A stretch of 64,000 bases of DNA from Gammaproteobacteria bacterium (GCA_015488885.1 WFMW01000005.1:1-64000); one strand, 5' to 3'; counted from the stretch's first letter, positions 42,933-51,347 are shown. Translations and numbers: made by a program. Notes: generated by a model from the sequence alone, not told the origin.

Positions 42933-44363
42933 TTAATAGCGGTAGTGGTCGGCTTTATAAGGGCCTTCTACTGGTACATTGATATACTCTGCCTGTTGTG
43001 GTGACAGTGTAGTCAGGTGAGCACCAATTTTTTCCAGATGCAACCGGGCGACTTTCTCATCCAGTCTCTTGGGTAAAATATACACTTCATTTTTGTAATT
43101 TTCCCCATTAGTAAAAAATTCGATCTGCGCCATGACCTGATTGGTAAATGATGCTGACATAACAAAACTCGGATGACCGGTAGCGCAGCCGAGATTAACC
43201 AGGCGACCTTTAGCAAGCAGAATGATGCGTTTGCCATCCGGGAAGATAACATGATCGACCTGAGGTTTAATTTCCACCCATTCATATTGTTCCAGTGAGG
43301 CAATATTGATCTCGGAATCGAAATGACCGATATTGCAGACAATTGTTTCATTTTTCATTGCAGCCATATGATCGTGGTCAATAACATGAAAATTGCCGGT
43401 AGTGGTAACAAAAATATCACCCAGCGGTGCAGCTTCTTCCATAGTGATGACCCGATAACCTTCCATGGATGCCTGCAAGGCACAGATAGGATCAATTTCA
43501 GTGACCATGACAGTTGCCCCCATCCCTCGAAAAGCCTGGGCACAACCTTTACCAACATCACCATAACCGACAACAATACATATTTTTCCAGCAACCATCA
43601 CATCGGTTGCGCGTTTAATTCCGTCCAGCAGTGATTCACGACAACCATAAAGATTATCGAATTTAGACTTGGTTACCGAATCATTAACATTCATCGCTGG
43701 AAACCGCAGTTCACCGGTTTTCATCATCTGATAAAGACGATGTACGCCAGTAGTTGTTTCCTCGGTTACACCTTTAATGTTACTGCATATTTCCGTCCAT
43801 TTGGCAGGGTTGTCGGCAAAAGTACGTTGCAGAACCCCAAGGACAGCCCTGTATTCTTCATTGTCCTCATCATTGGCATCAGGAACCTTGCCGGCCGCCT
43901 CAAATTCTGCGCCTTTATGTACCAGCAGGGTAGCGTCGCCACCGTCATCCAGAATCATATTGGGCTTCTGCCCATCTGGCCAGCTTAGAATCTGTTCGGT
44001 ACACCACCAGTATTCTTCAATGCTCTCACCTTTCCAGGCGAAGACCGGAATGCTCTCGGCTGCGATAGCTGCAGCAGCCTGATCCTGAGTAGAAAAAATA
44101 TTGCACGATGCCCAGCGGACTTCAGCACCAAGTGCAACCAGAGTTTCAATCAGTACAGCTGTCTGGATGGTCATGTGGATGCTGCCAGCGATACGCGCAC
44201 CTTTAAGTGGCTGCTGGTCTTTGTATTCTTCGCGAATGGCCATTAAACCGGGCATTTCGGTTTCTGCAATGGCAATTTCCTTACGTCCCCAGTCAGCCAG
44301 TGACAGGTCGGCAACTTTAAAGTCGGTGAAGTTGTTTTTGATAACGGCATTTGTCATGCTCAT
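42933..44363 (-). CDS. ahcY: Adenosylhomocysteinase
   Basis: '[27 protein letters not shown]', '[40 protein letters not shown]'. Confidence 0.99.
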   Translation of the reverse strand: MSMTNAVIKNNFTDFKVADLSLADWGRKEIAIAETEMPGLMAIREEYKDQQPLKGARIAGSIHMTIQTAVLIETLVALGAEVRWASCNIFSTQDQAAAAIAAESIPVFAWKGESIEEYWWCTEQILSWPDGQKPNMILDDGGDATLLVHKGAEFEAAGKVPDANDEDNEEYRAVLGVLQRTFADNPAKWTEICSNIKGVTEETTTGVHRLYQMMKTGELRFPAMNVNDSVTKSKFDNLYGCRESLLDGIKRATDVMVAGKICIVVGYGDVGKGCAQAFRGMGATVMVTEIDPICALQASMEGYRVITMEEAAPLGDIFVTTTGNFHVIDHDHMAAMKNETIVCNIGHFDSEINIASLEQYEWVEIKPQVDHVIFPDGKRIILLAKGRLVNLGCATGHPSFVMSASFTNQVMAQIEFFTNGENYKNEVYILPKRLDEKVARLHLEKIGAHLTTLSPQQAEYINVPVEGPYKADHYRY

Positions 44364-44385
44364 CTCCTAAAATGGTAATAAGAAA

Positions 44386-44458
44386 TGAGCGCCGTTAGTA
44401 CTTAATGCAGGTTTACTCAAGCCTGGCGAAATGATTTTCGGTGCAGCGCTCCTTGAGT
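44386..44458 (-). promoter_or_regulatory. SAH riboswitch in the 5' leader of ahcY-metF-rsmE
   Basis: Minus strand ACTCAAGGAGCGCTGCACCGAAAATCATTTCGCCAGGCTTGAGT...AACGGCGCTCA: P1 ACTCAAG/CTTGAGT, conserved GAGCGCTGC, CCAGGCT, pseudoknot GGCGCTC; directly upstream of ahcY. Confidence 0.96.
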
Positions 44459-44686
44459 AAATTTTTAGCAGCTTGTAACTATAAAAAATATTATATGCAA
44501 GCTGATTAGTGTGAAAGTATAGCATTAATTTCTGAATGCGTTAATTAGAATTTGGTGTCGGAGTTAAAATTATGACCAGTTTGCTACAAACAATCACCAG
44601 CTCCGGCAGCTAAATTTGTGCTTTGATCAAAATGTCAACGATGTGAACTATACTTACAGGATTAAATATACATAATATAGCTATTC

Positions 44687-46747
44687 ATGTTTAGTTTTGT
44701 CGTCCCAAACCTTAATCCACTATTGAAAAAGCAGGTTGAACCCCTGTTTAAATCAACACGCCTTGGTGGATTGGCAAATATATTTGCAGTATGGCTGGTT
44801 TTTTCTCTTGTGTCTTCAACACATCAGGAAAATCATGCCTTCTTTCTGGGTATCAGCGTCACTATTTTATCCATTATAAGGATTCTTGTTTCAGAAAACT
44901 ATCTGCGTTGTCGCAATTATTTGCGGATTCATCTTATATCCTACTTATTATTAACTTTTTTAATTGGTTGCGCATGGGGCGCTTTTGCGCTGATGTTGAT
45001 TTCACAACCGGATCAGGCAATCAGAAACATGGTTTATCTGATTAATTTTGGGATGATAGCCGGAAGCCTGGCGACATTATCGGTGTGGTTGCCTGCCTAT
45101 ATTTCCTATATTGCGCCTCAAGCACTTGGTATTTTCACGGTTCTTGCCTTGCAGGGTTCAGCGCTGGATTTTTATTTTTCAATCGCATTTCTTGTTTTTA
45201 TTCTCATTATGGTTTCTGCCAGCCTGAGTTTTCATCGTGCATTTAAAAGAGAGTTATTACTGAAGCAACGATTAAGATTCAGCCAGAAAGAACTGAAACA
45301 AAAAGTTATTGACCGAACCCGTGAACTTGAAATTATCAATAAAAGTCTTGAGGAAGAAGTTAAACAAAGAAAGCAGGTGGAGAAAGATCTGGCGTTTATC
45401 GCCTATCATGATGAGCTAACTGAGTTGCCACGAAAAAATTTACTGATTGATAAAATTGAAACAGCGATTTCATCTGCAAAAAGAAACAGGGAAAAAATTG
45501 CTGTCCTGTTTATTGATCTGGACAGATTTAAAACCATCAATGATACTCTTGGCCATATTGTTGGTGATGAATTAATCAAGGCGGTATCCAGGCGATTAAA
45601 ATCCATATTGCGCGATGATGATACGGTCAGTCGCAACGGCGGTGATGAGTTCGTTATTGTTCTGCAACGTTTAAATACCGAGAGTAAACCGGTCGTGGTG
45701 GCAGAAAAAATAATCAATAATATTAAAAAAACCTTTAATATAAAATCACATAAAATTCACATTGGCGTTAGTATCGGGATTAGTCTTTACCCTGATGATG
45801 GTAAACAAGCCCTGGACTTGCTTCGTGATGCCGATACCGCGATGTTTTATGCCAAAAAACAGGGCGGTAATCAGTATGCGTATTACAGGAAGAGCATGTC
45901 AAATCACCTGCGCAAACGCCTGGAGATGGAAACAGAAATCCGAACAGCGGTTAACAATAACGAATTTTACCTTGTATATCAGCCTAAAGTTAATTGTCTT
46001 ACAGGTAAAACCATTGGTTTTGAAGCATTACTAAGATGGCAGAATAGACAGATTGGTAACATAGAACCGTCCGTTTTTATCCCACTGCTGGAAGAAACCG
46101 GGCTGATTTATGATGTTGGTATATGGGTACTAAAGTCAGTTATATCGGCCATTGCCAGTGGCGATACCGGTAAGCTTCCGGTTGCAATCAATTTATCTGC
46201 TTTACAGTGTGGTGATATGGAGCTGGTTGCTTTTATATCGGAACAGATATTAAGTGCCAGGGTTGCAGCAAATCTAATAGAATTTGAAATCACTGAATCT
46301 ATGCTAATCAACGATTTCGAAAAAACAGAAGTTTTCCTGAACAAAATTCACAATATTGGTTGCACGATTGCGCTTGATGATTTTGGTACCGGCTATACAT
46401 CCATGAATTATCTTTCACGTTTACCGATTGATGTCATTAAAATTGATCAAAGTTTTATGCGATGCATTGACAGTAATACACGACTGGAGAATATCGTCAA
46501 AGCCATCGTTACCATGAGTGAAAGCCTTGGCATTAAAAATATTTTTGAAGGTGTCGAAACAATTGGTGAACTGGATACAACGAAGGCGTTGGGTGGTAAA
46601 TATATACAGGGTAATATTTTTAGCAAGCCATTAAGTGTTGATGAGATGAAAAAATGGGTAAGGTTAAAAACGGCGAAGATAGAAGCCGTTCATCAAATAG
46701 ATAAAAGAAAATCATCGTGTTTTCTTAAGCACGATAACAGCGTTTAA
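44687..46747 (+). CDS. Membrane GGDEF-EAL protein (apparently intact motifs)
   Basis: 'SRNGGDEFVIVL', 'GFEALLRW', 'LDDFGTGYTSM', N-terminal TM segments. Confidence 0.95.
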   Translation: MFSFVVPNLNPLLKKQVEPLFKSTRLGGLANIFAVWLVFSLVSSTHQENHAFFLGISVTILSIIRILVSENYLRCRNYLRIHLISYLLLTFLIGCAWGAFALMLISQPDQAIRNMVYLINFGMIAGSLATLSVWLPAYISYIAPQALGIFTVLALQGSALDFYFSIAFLVFILIMVSASLSFHRAFKRELLLKQRLRFSQKELKQKVIDRTRELEIINKSLEEEVKQRKQVEKDLAFIAYHDELTELPRKNLLIDKIETAISSAKRNREKIAVLFIDLDRFKTINDTLGHIVGDELIKAVSRRLKSILRDDDTVSRNGGDEFVIVLQRLNTESKPVVVAEKIINNIKKTFNIKSHKIHIGVSIGISLYPDDGKQALDLLRDADTAMFYAKKQGGNQYAYYRKSMSNHLRKRLEMETEIRTAVNNNEFYLVYQPKVNCLTGKTIGFEALLRWQNRQIGNIEPSVFIPLLEETGLIYDVGIWVLKSVISAIASGDTGKLPVAINLSALQCGDMELVAFISEQILSARVAANLIEFEITESMLINDFEKTEVFLNKIHNIGCTIALDDFGTGYTSMNYLSRLPIDVIKIDQSFMRCIDSNTRLENIVKAIVTMSESLGIKNIFEGVETIGELDTTKALGGKYIQGNIFSKPLSVDEMKKWVRLKTAKIEAVHQIDKRKSSCFLKHDNSV

Positions 46748-47917
46748 TCCCCCAAAAGCAAATGAATTGCTCATTGCAATATTAATATTGTTGCAACATC
46801 TTTTTTTATCAAGGACATAGTCCAGATCACATTCCTCATCATCAGTGGTATGATTAATGGTTGGTGGTATGATGTTTGTGTAAAGTGTCATGGCTGTCGA
46901 AATAATTTCCAGCGCACTCGATGCGCCTAATGCATGGCCATGAAGGGGTTTGCTTGATGATACAGCAAGGTGTTTTGCATGGTCACCAAAAATACGTTTG
47001 ATCGCCATGGTTTCAATACGATCATTCGCTACCGTGCCAGTACCATGCGCATTAATATAATCAACGTTTTCGGGCTGGATAGCAGCATTTTTGATGGCAG
47101 ATTCTAATGCCTGGCTCATCCCGGCCAGATCAGGCCGGGTAATATGTCCAGCATCCGATGACATGCCATAGCCAATAATTTCAGCATAGATTCTGGCACC
47201 TCTGTGCTGTGCATGGTGTTTCGATTCCAGCACCAGTATGCCCGCACCTTCACCCAGAATCATCCCGCTTCTATCCTTGCTGAAGGGGCGGCAGGCATCA
47301 TTAGTGACGACACGCATAGCATCCCAGGCCTTGACCAGACCATACGGGAAAGGCGCATCGGAGCCACCTACAATAGCGACATCAACAATCCCTAGTTGTA
47401 TCATCATTGCTGCCTGGATAACAGCATGGGCACCTGATGAACAGGCGCTGGCAACCGAAAAGGCTGGCCCTTTGCTACCGAGATAACGACTGACGCTGCT
47501 GGCGACAGCACTATGCATGCCTTTGGGTATCATTAATGGATGGACGCGTGATTTACCTTCCTTGTAAAGCTTGTGGTAACCTTCTTCATCAGTATGTTTA
47601 CCGCCGCCACCGCTGCCAATAATGGTAGCGGTATTTTTTAAATCGTCAAAATCCAGGTTACTGTCTAATACCGCCTGTTGTGCGGCAATGATCGCGAGTT
47701 GTGAAAATCTATCAAGCAGAGAAAGTTCGGTTGTGGTGAAGAGTTCATCTTCAGCATAATCAGGCAATTTTGCTGCCTTCGTCATTTTAATCCCTTCCAG
47801 TGGTTGCAGTGGCTTGATCGCACTGTTACCGCTACATATTCCTTCCCAGAAGGCTGTGGTATCCAGGCCATAGGCTGACACCGCGCCGAGACCGGTTATA
47901 ACGACATCTTGTTTCAT
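46712..47917 (-). CDS. Beta-ketoacyl-ACP synthase family protein (FabF-like); start assigned to MKQDVVITGLG
   Basis: 'VASACSSGAHA', 'INAHGTGTVANDRIE', 'SSKPLHGHALGASSALE'; ORF track extends to 48013 but homology begins at MKQDVVITG. Confidence 0.93.
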   Translation of the reverse strand: MKQDVVITGLGAVSAYGLDTTAFWEGICSGNSAIKPLQPLEGIKMTKAAKLPDYAEDELFTTTELSLLDRFSQLAIIAAQQAVLDSNLDFDDLKNTATIIGSGGGGKHTDEEGYHKLYKEGKSRVHPLMIPKGMHSAVASSVSRYLGSKGPAFSVASACSSGAHAVIQAAMMIQLGIVDVAIVGGSDAPFPYGLVKAWDAMRVVTNDACRPFSKDRSGMILGEGAGILVLESKHHAQHRGARIYAEIIGYGMSSDAGHITRPDLAGMSQALESAIKNAAIQPENVDYINAHGTGTVANDRIETMAIKRIFGDHAKHLAVSSSKPLHGHALGASSALEIISTAMTLYTNIIPPTINHTTDDEECDLDYVLDKKRCCNNINIAMSNSFAFGGLNAVIVLKKTR

Positions 47918-47979
47918 AATAATAAGCCTGGTAAATAAGTTGGTAATGGTAGATTGAGCAGAGTATCTCTGATTTGTGT

Positions 47980-49233
47980 TTATATGGTTTGTCTCAATCC
48001 ATCGGGTTTCCATGCTGGCGCAATAACATCAGGCATATTGGAACGTTTCAGCAGGCGGGCAGGCGCCAGGGTAAAATCGCCATAACGCTGATTGATTTTA
48101 TCAATAGCCCGGTTTAGTTGTGCTGCGGTTTTTTTCGGTGAGGTATTATCGCCGGCAGGGCTAAATAAATCCATCTGTGTGCTCACGGCTTGCGGGTCGA
48201 GCGCGGTAAGCTGTACCTGAAAAATACCTTCACCCTGCCAGTATAAATTAACCACCGTTTTAGCCAGTCGAAAAATTTCCCGCTGGTCATTGCTGCATGT
48301 TGTTAAACGACTTTTGCAGCCAATCCAGCCATGGCGGGTTTTCAACCCCACCCAGAAAGTCCGCGCAACAAAATGGTGACGCCGCATCCGGGTGCCGACT
48401 TTTGTACTCATGTGCTGCAGGTAAGTGAGAATACTATCACGTTCGCGGGTATCGGGCGGCATAACTTTACCGTGACCAATCGATTTGGGGGCGGCAATAT
48501 CAGGGTGTAACGGGTCGGGGTCAGCGCCCTGGCACATATACCAGATACGTCTACCGGGGTTGCCAAAACGTCGGGCCAATACGCTGATAGGGAGTTTTTC
48601 CATATCACCGCAATAGACCACACCATATTGGGCAAGGAAGCGGCCAATACCGCTGCCAATACCACAAAGTTCGGTAACCGGGATATGTTGTAATGCGGTT
48701 TTAGCCTGCCATGGTGGAATAACCGTAAAGCCATCCGGCTTATTGCACTTGGCTGCGTATTTGGCGGTGGTTTTATCACCACTTAATCCCAGTGAACAGA
48801 GCAGGCCCGAGGTTTCATAAACGGCGCGTTTGAGACGGTGTGCCGCGGCCACCGGGGAGCCATAAAGTTTCTGGCAGGGGGTAATGTCGATAAAGGCTTC
48901 ATCCACCGAAAATATTTCGATATCCGGGCATATATTGCGCAGGCTGTGCATAATATTCGTTGAGACTCGGGCATAGACCGTGGGTCGGGCCGGGCGTTGA
49001 ATAAGCCGCGGGCATAATTTTATCGCTTCGCGTAGCCGCATACCGGTATGCACGCCATAAGCACGCGCTTCGTAAGAGCAGGTGATAATACAACTGCCAC
49101 GCATCCCGTTGGTCACCGCAACCGGCTGACCGAGCAGTGAGGTAACGTCGCGTTGTTCAACGGATGCAAAAAAAGCATTCATATCAAGCAGGGCAATAGC
49201 ACGCTGCCAGTGTTTATGATGTGTGGCATGCAT
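47980..49233 (-). CDS. dinB: Y-family DNA polymerase IV
   Basis: 'IALLDMNAFFASVEQRD', 'YEARAYGVHTGM', 'FSVDEAFIDIT', 'LCGIGSGIGRFLAQYGV'; 18 bp after lexA. Confidence 0.92.
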   Translation of the reverse strand: MHATHHKHWQRAIALLDMNAFFASVEQRDVTSLLGQPVAVTNGMRGSCIITCSYEARAYGVHTGMRLREAIKLCPRLIQRPARPTVYARVSTNIMHSLRNICPDIEIFSVDEAFIDITPCQKLYGSPVAAAHRLKRAVYETSGLLCSLGLSGDKTTAKYAAKCNKPDGFTVIPPWQAKTALQHIPVTELCGIGSGIGRFLAQYGVVYCGDMEKLPISVLARRFGNPGRRIWYMCQGADPDPLHPDIAAPKSIGHGKVMPPDTRERDSILTYLQHMSTKVGTRMRRHHFVARTFWVGLKTRHGWIGCKSRLTTCSNDQREIFRLAKTVVNLYWQGEGIFQVQLTALDPQAVSTQMDLFSPAGDNTSPKKTAAQLNRAIDKINQRYGDFTLAPARLLKRSNMPDVIAPAWKPDGLRQTI

Positions 49234-49251
49234 GGTTATGAAACTGCTGGG

Positions 49252-49875
49252 TTAATAACGTCGAAGCTGGCCAATTACCACACCCTGAATCCGTACCCGG
49301 CTGGCTTCATACACCATCGGCTGCATGGTTTTATTGGCCGGAACAAGTTTGATATAGCGACCTTTCTGGCTGCGTTGGAAGCGTTTCAGGGTGGCTTCTG
49401 TCTCATCAATCAGGGCGACCACGATATCACCGTCATTGGCGGTTTCGCAGAACCTGATAATCACGGTGTCACCGTCCATAATGCCTGCTTCAATCATGGA
49501 ATCACCCTGTACGCGTACTGCAAAATTATGTTCACCAAAAAAGTCAGCCAGGTCAATGTCATCTTCGCCGGGAATAGCTTCAACAGGTTTGCCGGCAGCG
49601 ACTTTACCCAGCAACGGTAAGACAGATTCAGCTCGGGCATAATGGTTATTGATGAGTTGAATACCGCGATGTTTGCCACCGTCTGTCTGGATATAACCTG
49701 CCTTGCTTAATGCCTGCACATAACGGTGGGCAACACCACGTGAGTGGATACCAATCCCTTCGGCAATTTCCTGCAATTTAGGTGACAGATGATGCTGGCG
49801 AATATAATGCTGAATAAAACCCAGTGTTTGACGTTGTTTATCAGTCAGAGGGGTATTGGTATTATTTGTTCTCAT
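49252..49875 (-). CDS. lexA: LexA-type SOS repressor (start assigned to MRTNNTN)
   Basis: N-terminal HTH, cleavage A-G 'GKVAAGKPV', catalytic 'VQGDSMIEAGI' and 'ATLKRF'; ORF track start (49914) is a TTG further upstream. Confidence 0.92.
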   Translation of the reverse strand: MRTNNTNTPLTDKQRQTLGFIQHYIRQHHLSPKLQEIAEGIGIHSRGVAHRYVQALSKAGYIQTDGGKHRGIQLINNHYARAESVLPLLGKVAAGKPVEAIPGEDDIDLADFFGEHNFAVRVQGDSMIEAGIMDGDTVIIRFCETANDGDIVVALIDETEATLKRFQRSQKGRYIKLVPANKTMQPMVYEASRVRIQGVVIGQLRRY

Positions 49876-49882
49876 AATGTTC
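49868..49882. promoter_or_regulatory. Candidate LexA operator GTTC-N7-GTTC
   Basis: gttc tcataat gttc, between the predicted -10 and the lexA start codon. Confidence 0.5.
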
Positions 49883-49884
49883 TC

Positions 49885-49914
49885 ATTATAAGGGAAAGGC
49901 CGGTCTTTTTTCAA
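49885..49914 (-). promoter_or_regulatory. Predicted sigma70 promoter of lexA-dinB (TTGAAA-N18-TATAAT)
   Basis: Minus strand TTGAAA AAAGACCGGCCTTTCCCT TATAAT immediately upstream of the lexA ATG. Confidence 0.65.
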
Positions 49915-50041
49915 CCTGTAAACCTTTATCCTGAATTATTGCTTCACAAAGGCTGCCCGGTATCTCTTGACCATAAACCTTTCAAAGCGTATGATTCCCC
50001 GCCTGTTGTGGCAAGGACATAAAAGTAAGTTATGTCAAAAA

Positions 50042-50118
50042 CGGGGTATAGCGCAGTCTGGTAGCGCGTCTGCTTTGGGAGCAGAATGTCGGGAGTTCGA
50101 ATCTCTCTACCCCGACCA
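50042..50118 (+). tRNA. tRNA-Pro (TGG)
   Basis: 77-nt cloverleaf cggggta...taccccg-acca; anticodon loop tttggga; encoded CCA. Confidence 0.97.
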
Positions 50119-50201
50119 ATAAGAAAATTGTATATGGTATAAATGAAAGAGAAATGGACATTACAGGTTAATACCGGGCAGGGAGAGAGATTTGAACAAA
50201 A

Positions 50202-50298
50202 GAGTTCGACAAAATCGTCAGGAACGATTTTGCATGTGCGCAGCACAACCCGAAGGGTGGAGGGCAGGAAGCCCGGAATAATCTCTCTACCCCGACCA
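50202..50298 (+). pseudogene. 3' tRNA-Pro fragment interrupted in the T-loop by a 71-bp insert (50210-50280)
   Basis: gagttcga + 71 bp + atctctctaccccgacca; outer parts identical to the intact tRNA-Pro 3' end. Confidence 0.9.
50210..50280 (+). mobile_element. 71-bp hairpin-chain insert, copy 1
   Basis: caaaatcgtcaggaacgattttgcatgtgcgcagcacaacccgaagggtggagggcaggaagcccggaata; identical to copy 2. Confidence 0.75.
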
Positions 50299-50412
50299 GA
50301 TATATAATCAGTTTACGATGGAGAAGTAACTGGAAGCCTGTACTACAGGTAAATAACTATTAACCAATAGTTTATGTGCAAAGCACAATCAGGAATATAA
50401 AATATGGATTCT

Positions 50413-50489
50413 GCGCCTGTAGCTCACTCGGATAGAGCATCGGCCTTCTAAGCCGAGGGTAGCAGGTTCGAATCCTGCCAGGCGTGCCA
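50413..50489 (+). tRNA. tRNA-Arg (TCT)
   Basis: gcgcctg...caggcgt-gcca; anticodon loop cttctaa; encoded CCA. Confidence 0.97.
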
Positions 50490-50523
50490 AAAACTGGCTA
50501 GATGCAAGTGATATTTTACAGTT

Positions 50524-50647
50524 GCATTGGCCTTCTAAGCCGAGGGTAGCAGGTTCGACAAAATCGTCAGGAACGATTTTGCATGTGCGCAGCACAACCC
50601 GAAGGGTGGAGGGCAGGAAGCCCGGAATAATCCTGCCAGGCGTGCCA
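50524..50647 (+). pseudogene. 3' tRNA-Arg fragment (anticodon stem to CCA) interrupted in the T-loop by a 71-bp insert
   Basis: gcattggccttctaagccgagggtagcaggttcga + 71 bp + atcctgccaggcgtgcca; one mismatch to the intact tRNA-Arg. Confidence 0.92.
50559..50629 (+). mobile_element. 71-bp hairpin-chain insert, copy 2
   Basis: Identical to 50210-50280. Confidence 0.75.
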
Positions 50648-50692
50648 TTTTCTTTTTTCCTTAAATGGATGCTGGTTATTTCGAGTGTTTAT

Positions 50693-50769
50693 GGTGGATG
50701 TAGCTCAGTTGGTAGAGTCCCGGATTGTGATTCCGGTTGTCGTGGGTTCGAGACCCATCGTCCACCCCA
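50693..50769 (+). tRNA. tRNA-His (GTG)
   Basis: ggtggatg...cgtccac-c-cca; anticodon loop ttgtgat; extra 5' G opposite the discriminator C. Confidence 0.96.
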
Positions 50770-50810
50770 TTTTTTCAGCATAATGAAACTATTCTGGTTT
50801 CCCCTTCTCA

Positions 50811-50972
50811 GAGGGTGTCACAAAAGTCCTTCCTGGACTTTGCGACACACGAAAAGGAAAAATGCGATTTTCCCTTTTCTCGCTGAAACAACGACTTGGC
50901 GTCGTTGTTTCAGGCAGCACATCCATGTACTGCACGAGGTTGTCGCAAAGCTATCGCTTTTGCGACAACCTC
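50811..50972. repeat. Five-hairpin element (162 bp) with related outer arms GAGGGTGTCACAAAAG / CTTTTGCGACAACCTC
   Basis: Hairpins at 50815-50848, 50851-50879, 50885-50911, 50914-50933 and 50936-50972. Confidence 0.85.
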
Positions 50973-51027
50973 TCTCAGGCAGAGTCTTCGTTAAAGCTTC
51001 AATTCAGAAGTCTGGCGGATTATTTTA

Positions 51028-51110
51028 TGTTTTAATCAGCCATGTTTTAATCTCAGCTATGTTTTAATCAACAAATATTTTAATCAACAAATAAAAATCA
51101 ACAAATAATC
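51028..51110. repeat. Short AT-rich reiterations (TGTTTTAATCa.. and AATCAACAAAT)
   Basis: tgttttaatc x3, aatcaacaaat x3. Confidence 0.75.
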
Positions 51111-51146
51111 GCCAAATAAAGTTTGTTTTGGTAAGATTGCGCGTTC

Positions 51147-51230
<84 letters not shown>

Positions 51231-51347
51231 GTTATCGGCTGTCTGATTGATTGTACAAAGTCCATTATTTAATCCTGAGTAATCATTATTAAATAGAGGT
51301 TTATAGTTAACCACAGACATTATTTATTATTTTTTACCGAGGTAATT

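Noticed and set aside
46712-48013. Long N-terminal extension of the ketoacyl synthase in the ORF track
   Set aside because: Homology begins at MKQDVVITGLGAVS (47917); the upstream part is non-conserved leader.
49876-49914. Upstream TTG start of lexA in the ORF track
   Set aside because: It overlaps the predicted -35/-10 promoter; the LexA-like sequence starts near the internal ATG at 49875.
49944-50246. 100-aa minus-strand ORF ('GREIRTPDILLPKQTRYQTALYP')
   Set aside because: Antisense read-through of tRNA-Pro; a common false gene call.
50389-50595. 68-aa minus-strand ORF ('GFEPATLGLEGRCS')
   Set aside because: Antisense of tRNA-Arg and its partial copy; a well-known tRNA-derived spurious peptide.
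50522-51067. 181-aa ORF on + strand across tRNA-His and the hairpin element
   Set aside because: Runs through tRNA-Arg pseudogene, tRNA-His and palindromic DNA; no protein-like conservation, so spurious.
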